The position numbers were made by a program, and so were the translations under genes. A model generated the notes under the pieces. The model did not search any database. It was not told the DNA's origin and saw only the letters and a program-made list of their open reading frames with translations. Shown one piece after another: positions 6,876 through 10,663 of a DNA stretch of 10,663 bases. Location of the stretch: NCBI GenBank assembly GCA_023227645.1, contig JALNVJ010000042.1:1-10663 (forward strand), given 5' to 3'. How positions within the stretch are numbered: the first letter of the stretch is position 1; the number at the start of each line of letters is the position of its first letter. The stretch is from Bacteroidales bacterium (GTDB lineage Bacteria; Bacteroidota; Bacteroidia; Bacteroidales; P3).

Positions 6876-8771
6876 TTATAAAAGAATAATTTTTTTACTT
6901 ATTGTAGTTTTCTCAGTCACTATCCTAATAAAATAAATTCCTTTTTCTGAAGAAGATAAATCAATTAATATTTTACCATTATTAATTGATTTTCTTTTAA
7001 TTGTTCTTCCTTGGAAATCACAAATAATTATATCTGCCTTTGAATTTAATCCTTCAATATTAATATTAAATATGCCAGTGCTTGGATTAGGATAAATGTT
7101 AATTGATATTGAATTCATATTTAAATCATCAAATCCTTCACTTCCATCTGTCCTAAAGCTTATTTCCGTTCCAAAGATTGTATCAGTTGAACTTATTGCA
7201 AATGCACGATAAATATAGTTTGTATCTTCAAGTAAATTATTAAGCATATAAGATGTTTCATTCATATTTATAATAATATCAGCCCATAAATTCTCATCAC
7301 TTAATCTATATTGAAAACCCTTATTAATTATTATTTGATTTCCTTCATAGAAGTCTCCATTAAGTATAGCAGAGTTTTCATTAATATTAGTAGGAGCCAA
7401 TGTACTAACATTTATAGGTATATTTGGAATATCTCCGTTCACACTTATAACAAAATTATCTAAACAAAAATAAGATGGAGGATTCATTCCCCATCCACTA
7501 TTGTCATTTGATTCTAATCTAATAATTACTTTTGAACATTCACCCAAAGAAGCAAGGTTTAAATATGTCCAATCCTTAAGATTAATATTATTACCATTCC
7601 TCTTATCTGCCAAGTAAACTGAAGAAGTCCTTGTTGTATCGCCATTTTCGTCATATCCATAAGCCACCATCTTAATATAAGAATTAGCAGGTAGGCTTGA
7701 AATATTATAGTTATATGTACTCATTGAATTTGTAACATAAGCGCCCAAAGGTTTAAATAATGAACTGTCTGCCATTCTAATAATATTATGTTCAGCAGTT
7801 CCTGCATAATCACTATAATAAGCATTAAGGTAAACTGAATCAGTTCCTTCCAATCCCATATTTGCAGCAGATTCATAATAGGAGTCCGTACTTGTTATAA
7901 GGTTCGATAAGCCAAAACCACAAGCAAAACTACCTCCATAAAGACCTAAGGCCTCAAAGGTTACTCCATTGCTAATATAATCTTTATGATAATTGCCATC
8001 AACATCTAATATTCCATTTGTAGAACTTACTATCTCGTATGTATTAGTTTGACTAAGCATTCCTTCGAAACCTGAAATTAAATAAGGTTCGCCTCCATTA
8101 ATAACACAGACTCCTGTTAAATCAAATCCAGTTGAGGGTCCTGTAGAAGAAGCATCGTAGATAATATTACCTTGAGAATCAGTATCAACACCTCCATTAA
8201 TATCAATTAGTCTAATAAATCGAATATTAAATTTATCCAAGTTAATATTGTCATTAATATCATTTAAATCGAATGGGGTACCATTACCTACCTCATACTT
8301 TCCAGCAAGATTATTTATTAGGGTAGGGTTAATGCTTCCCTCGGATACTGAATTGGAGATAGCAGGGAATCGAAAATAATTAATCCCATCACTACTTACT
8401 TCCACAAAAGCAAGTTCTAAATAATTTGGAGTGAAGCCATTTTCAAATACTGCAAAATCGTATCCTTGACCATTAATAATTGGTCTATCAAATGTAATGA
8501 TAGCCTCACCATTTCTTCCTAATGAAATAGCTCTTGTTGTTGTACTGTCTGGTCTTCCTTGAGCCATATAATGTTTACCATAGGCTGAATAATCAGTAGA
8601 AGATGTTCCTTGAAAACCTCTTCTTACCTCAACACCCTTTGCCCAAGAAACGATATTAGGATTAGAAATACTGATAGCCTTACAACCTTCTGTGCCAACG
8701 CCACCATCAAATTGCCCAAATCCAACGTTTGATGCAATAAGCATAGAAACTAATAGAATGATTTTTTTCAT
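6876..8771 (-). CDS. T9SS-sorted surface protein with DUF4465 (BtuH-like) domain, probable B12-binding
   Basis: I start this at ATG 8771, giving 631 residues, because a clean signal peptide begins there (MKKIILLVSMLIASNVGFGQ); an in-frame TTG at 8843 would add an unlikely 24-residue hydrophobic leader inside the riboswitch-controlled 5' region. Domains in order: residues about 25-222, a jelly-roll-like 'cell surface protein' module with FDRPIINGQGYDFAVFENGF and VEVSSDGINYFRFP; about 230-442, a DUF4465 domain (NGVTFEA, CGFGLSNLITSTD, YVTNSMSTYNY, WTYLNLASLGE, and the closing NPPSYFCLDNFVI); about 455-542, a fibronectin-III-like module (ENSAILNGDFYEG, YRAFA); about 553-631, a type A T9SS C-terminal sorting domain with YPNPSTG at 560-566. 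DUF4465 is the domain I associate with BtuH, a Bacteroides cobamide-binding surface lipoprotein. This protein has no lipobox and instead relies on T9SS. It is first in the riboswitch operon. Export is well supported; B12 binding is inferred. Confidence 0.88.
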   Translation of the reverse strand: MKKIILLVSMLIASNVGFGQFDGGVGTEGCKAISISNPNIVSWAKGVEVRRGFQGTSSTDYSAYGKHYMAQGRPDSTTTRAISLGRNGEAIITFDRPIINGQGYDFAVFENGFTPNYLELAFVEVSSDGINYFRFPAISNSVSEGSINPTLINNLAGKYEVGNGTPFDLNDINDNINLDKFNIRFIRLIDINGGVDTDSQGNIIYDASSTGPSTGFDLTGVCVINGGEPYLISGFEGMLSQTNTYEIVSSTNGILDVDGNYHKDYISNGVTFEALGLYGGSFACGFGLSNLITSTDSYYESAANMGLEGTDSVYLNAYYSDYAGTAEHNIIRMADSSLFKPLGAYVTNSMSTYNYNISSLPANSYIKMVAYGYDENGDTTRTSSVYLADKRNGNNINLKDWTYLNLASLGECSKVIIRLESNDNSGWGMNPPSYFCLDNFVISVNGDIPNIPINVSTLAPTNINENSAILNGDFYEGNQIIINKGFQYRLSDENLWADIIINMNETSYMLNNLLEDTNYIYRAFAISSTDTIFGTEISFRTDGSEGFDDLNMNSISINIYPNPSTGIFNINIEGLNSKADIIICDFQGRTIKRKSINNGKILIDLSSSEKGIYFIRIVTEKTTISKKIILL

Positions 8772-8910
8772 ACTCTTTTTTTTAAAATAATAAAAAACTA
8801 GAGCATCGAGAAAGAATATAAGACAAATAAACAAGAAAATCAAAAGAAAATACTCAATGAACTTTCTATTCGTCTCAAGCTCTTTCCTCGAAAGCTCAAA
8901 AACTTAATAA
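8772..8910 (-). promoter_or_regulatory. Long leader between riboswitch and first gene (possible expression platform)
   Basis: About 139 bases separate the aptamer from the ATG at 8771. Just after the aptamer a local hairpin is possible: CTTTC (8895-8891 side) with GAAAG around a GAG loop. Its CGAGGAAAG part (8890-8882) could instead pair, with one bulge, with CTTTCTCG (8814-8807). The latter overlaps a weak hairpin, CTCGATGCTCTAG, followed by TTTTTT (8797-8792). This is a possible terminator/antiterminator pair, but the stems are short. No strong ribosome binding site is seen; the bases before the ATG are an A-rich run ending AGAGT. Confidence 0.35.
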
Positions 8911-9070
8911 TTCACTGGCAGGTCTTCTGACTTACTCCCAAGCATTACGCCTTCCCAAATCGTAAAATTCAGTGGCAAAAGATGAAATGCTTGTTTCTTT
9001 GGTGGAGCTTACAGCAGCGGGACTGTTTAGGATTTTCACCCAATTCCCTTTTAATCCAAAAAGAACCAAT
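8911..9070 (-). promoter_or_regulatory. Cobalamin riboswitch
   Basis: On the minus strand the full conserved core is readable: TTGGTTCTT near the 5' end, AAAAGGGAATTGGGTGAAAA followed by TCC, then CAGTCCCGCTGCTGTAAGC, and at the 3' end the B12 box AGTCAGAAGACCTGCC. The loop CCACTG (about 8972-8977) and the loop just after the B12 box, CAGTG (8913-8917), are complementary over five bases and match the L5-L13 kissing interaction that cobalamin stabilises. Binding of cobalamin normally lowers expression of downstream transport genes. It stands ahead of the surface-protein, BtuB-like and BtuG-like genes. Confidence 0.96.
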
Positions 9071-9077
9071 AATTTTG

Positions 9078-9110
9078 CAAAGATAGAGCTATTTTTTAAT
9101 ATGAATCAAA
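9078..9110 (-). promoter_or_regulatory. Promoter of the B12 uptake operon
   Basis: The minus strand shows TTTG (9110-9107), 21 bases, then TATCTTTG (9085-9078), which fits the Bacteroidota -33 TTTG and -7 TAnnTTTG elements. RNA would start near 9072, immediately before the 5' edge of the riboswitch, which is where a riboswitch promoter should be. Confidence 0.8.
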
Positions 9111-9129
9111 GAAGATATAGAAATAATTG

Positions 9130-9151
9130 AATAAATTATACTTAATTTATT
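9130..9151. repeat. AT-only inverted repeat between divergent promoters
   Basis: AATAAATTA (9130-9138) and TAATTTATT (9143-9151) are a perfect 9-bp inverted repeat around TACT. It lies between the -33 element of the B12 operon and the start of the divergent flavoprotein gene. It could be an operator or just chance in AT-rich DNA. Confidence 0.3.
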
Positions 9152-9216
9152 GATTTTACGTTTTTAAAAGACAGTAATAAATATTTACTATATTAATCCT
9201 TAATAAATTAGATCGT

Positions 9217-9768
9217 ATGAAAAAAATAATAATTATCTCTTCAAGTATAAGAGAAGGCAGATTAGGACATAGAGTATCTTTATTTTTAAAAAACTATTTA
9301 ATAGATAACTCAATAGCAGATGCAGAAATTATAGACCTGAATGAATATAAGTTTCCTCTGTTTGAAGAGAGATTATTCAATATGCCAAATCCTCCTGCTA
9401 ATCTTTTGAATTTTGTAAATAGGTTTAAAAATTCGGATGGAGTAATTATAGCTTCCTCAGTCTATAATTATAGTTTCCCTGCTTCACTAAAGAATGCAAT
9501 AGATGTAATGTATCCTGAATGGAAGAGGAAGGTGGTTGCATTATCTTCAGCAACTATGGGCTTTGTTGAAGGTGTGCCAACAACATTTCAATTAGAAAAC
9601 ACCCTCTCTCAAATGGGAGCCTTTGTTTCACCAATAAAGTATTTTGCAATTAATATTTCTAAAGTCTTTAATGAAGATGGCAGTCCGGTTGATAAAGAAA
9701 AGGAAGAAAAGAAAATAAAACCAATGATTGACGAATTTATGTTCTTAATTGGAAAATTAACAGACTAA
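9217..9768 (+). CDS. NADPH-dependent FMN-reductase family flavoprotein
   Basis: The 183-residue product is a cytoplasmic flavodoxin-fold protein of the NADPH-dependent FMN reductase family (PF03358 type). The N-terminal strand and phosphate loop IIIISSSIREGRLGHRV (residues 4-20) would hold the FMN phosphate. A second flavin-contact stretch YNYSFPASLKNAID (83-96) is followed by YPEW and a third, SSATMGFVEG. The length is normal for the family. The residues before YNYS are ASSV rather than the more common TPE, a small departure near the flavin. These enzymes reduce FMN, quinones, azo dyes or chromate; the real substrate cannot be deduced. It is the only plus-strand gene, divergent from the B12 riboswitch, and ends at a strong terminator. 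A weak -7-like TACGTTTT lies at 9157-9164. A role in reducing corrinoids is conceivable from position only. Confidence 0.9.
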   Translation: MKKIIIISSSIREGRLGHRVSLFLKNYLIDNSIADAEIIDLNEYKFPLFEERLFNMPNPPANLLNFVNRFKNSDGVIIASSVYNYSFPASLKNAIDVMYPEWKRKVVALSSATMGFVEGVPTTFQLENTLSQMGAFVSPIKYFAINISKVFNEDGSPVDKEKEEKKIKPMIDEFMFLIGKLTD

Positions 9769-9793
9769 TAAGAAGACTATACTTTTTATAAAT

Positions 9794-9832
9794 AAAGACA
9801 GGTTATTTTTTACAAGGCAACCTGTCTTTTTT
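9794..9832 (+). terminator. Rho-independent terminator after the flavoprotein gene
   Basis: AAAGACAGGTT (9794-9804) and AACCTGTCTTT (9819-9829) form a perfect 11-bp stem with a 14-base loop, followed by TTT. It starts 25 bases after the stop codon. On the minus strand the stem is followed by TTTATTTAT, so it may also stop transcripts from the right. Confidence 0.92.
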
Positions 9833-9850
9833 ATAATAAGTTATAATTCT

Positions 9851-10433
9851 TTAGAAAGAATATCCTAAACCTAATTTTGTTTCAAAAGTTTGAAATGTTA
9901 TCAATGATTCACGATCTCTATTATTCATATTTTAACAAAATATCTATCATATCCTATTGAAAATCTAAGGTGTAAATGATTAATAACTTGATAATCCATT
10001 GCTAATTCAGCATTTATATAAAAAGTATTGGCATCTTCAATCTTAATAGTGTTTCTTTCAATTATTTGATAATACAAATCACTTTGTGTTATAACATTAT
10101 AATTCACATTGGATAATCCTAAATATATTGAAGGAATAAAAGATAATTTGTCAATTGCATGCAAATTGTCGCCTACTCCAATAAAAATATCATTTGCTTT
10201 CCAATTGCAATTGTAAATAGATAGAGGTTTAGAATAAGATAATGAAATATACTTATAGCCAATGCTAACTTGAAAGTTTAAATTAGATTCATGTGTATAT
10301 TTAATGTTGAATAAAGAAAGAATAGAAAAATAACCATTAGGTGAATACCAAGAGTTAATCTCACCCTTAAACCTAAAGGAATTCCTGTTTCATAAAAAAT
10401 AGAATAAGAACGTTGCAAGGTAAAAATCAACAT
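9851..10433 (-). pseudogene. Decayed outer-membrane beta-barrel protein gene
   Basis: Three reading frames each hold a piece of one barrel-like protein. From 10433, MLIFTLQRSYSIFYETGIPL soon runs into nonsense. From 10389 to 9928 an open frame without any ATG continues with FKGEINSWYSPNGYFSIL, FQVSIGYKYISLSY, IPSIYLGLSNVNYN and LHLRFSIGYDRYFVKI before TGA at 9927. From 9928 a third frame reads MNNRDRESLITFQTFETKLG and finishes LGYSF, a typical last barrel strand ending in Phe, with TAA at 9853-9851. Restoring one A near 10370 (AAGGG to AAAGGG) and one base in the A4 run at 9933-9930 would join the pieces as ...GLKGEINSW... and ...FVKNMNNRD.... A hydrophobic, signal-peptide-like stretch (LFFLTTCLLVFNVDFYLA) lies in yet another register just upstream (from about 10467) without a start codon. 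The gene looks dead unless the lesions are sequencing errors. No family name or function can be assigned. Confidence 0.72.
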
Positions 10434-10663
10434 TAAAGACGAGCAAACAAGTTGTTAAAAAGAAAAGTCAAAGAAGTATTCTTCAATCAAATTAATTCAA
10501 TAATAAAATGGGAGGGGACTTCTTCAAAAATAAGTTAAGGAAAAAATATTAGTAAGCTTTTTGATCAGAATCAGGATTTACAAGATTAAAGGATTTTTAT
10601 GATTACCACGAAGGGGTGAAAGGTTTGTAGGAAAATAGATTTAATCTAATTGAATTTATATTA
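10434..10663. other. Right-end stretch without an intact gene
   Basis: No open frame of useful length is seen on either strand. The left part (to about 10470) seems to hold the ruined signal-peptide region of the adjacent pseudogene. The right part contains the GGATT-type repeat described separately and a short palindrome AGATTTAATCT (10637-10647). Nothing else could be recognised. Confidence 0.5.
10562..10606. repeat. Intergenic repeat-like sequence built of GGATT/AGATT units
   Basis: The stretch reads as quasi-periodic units of 8-10 bases: CAGAATC, AGGATTTAC, AAGATTAA, AGGATTTTT, ATGATTACC. I recall near-identical strings (CAGGATTTACAAGATTAAAG) recurring between genes in many Bacteroidota and related genomes, but only one copy is in this window and no search was possible. 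Confidence 0.4.

Noticed and set aside
8772..8843. TTG-started extension adding 24 residues to the DUF4465 protein
   Set aside because: It falls in the riboswitch leader, and the MKKI signal peptide beginning at 8771 is a complete N-terminus by itself.
9925..10164. A free-standing 79-residue protein
   Set aside because: Its only start is a TTG inside a longer open frame without ATG; the barrel-like sequence continues on both sides, so it is a piece of a broken gene.
10508..10552. Plus-strand ATG reading MGGDFFKNKLRKKY
   Set aside because: Only 14 codons, with no supporting context.
1..10663. CRISPR arrays, tRNA or rRNA genes, insertion sequences, phage genes
   Set aside because: No direct repeat array, cloverleaf, rRNA core or transposase/integrase motif was found on either strand.

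Overview
This AT-rich window looks like a chromosomal stretch of a Bacteroidota bacterium. The evidence is a type IX secretion (T9SS) sorting domain, a TonB-dependent receptor paired with a surface-type lipoprotein, signal peptides ending in FAQ/FGQ, -7 boxes of the Bacteroidota form TAnnTTTG, and weak ribosome binding sites. The genus cannot be fixed from the sequence. An anaerobic amino-acid fermenter is suggested by 3,5-diaminohexanoate dehydrogenase, an enzyme of lysine fermentation.

Layout from right to left, since nearly everything reads on the minus strand. The right end (about 9851-10663) holds the decayed remains of an outer-membrane beta-barrel gene and a short repeat-like sequence, with no intact gene. 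One plus-strand gene, an NADPH-dependent FMN-reductase-type flavoprotein (9217-9768), ends at a strong terminator. Divergent from it is a promoter that reads directly into a cobalamin riboswitch (8911-9070). The riboswitch heads an apparent three-gene vitamin B12 acquisition operon: a secreted, T9SS-sorted surface protein with a DUF4465 (BtuH-like) domain (6876-8771), a BtuB-like TonB-dependent receptor (4836-6845), and a YncE/BtuG-like beta-propeller lipoprotein (3736-4836) whose start overlaps the receptor's stop. Next come a sodium-coupled amino-acid transporter of the NSS (LeuT/SLC6) family (2307-3656), a small outer-membrane beta-barrel protein (1487-2137) with its own terminator, then kdd (218-1252), and a Cys-rich DUF3795 protein that runs off the left edge and is coupled to kdd by a TAATG overlap.

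The likely working of the B12 operon is that free cobalamin closes the riboswitch and lowers expression. When cobalamin is scarce, the surface proteins capture corrinoids and hand them to the BtuB-like channel, driven by TonB. The inner-membrane BtuCDF step is not in the window. The B12 genes may serve the fermentation suggested by kdd, because lysine 5,6-aminomutase, which acts upstream of Kdd, needs adenosylcobalamin. That link is inference from neighbourhood only. The most distinctive element is the multidomain T9SS-sorted DUF4465 protein as first gene under the riboswitch.
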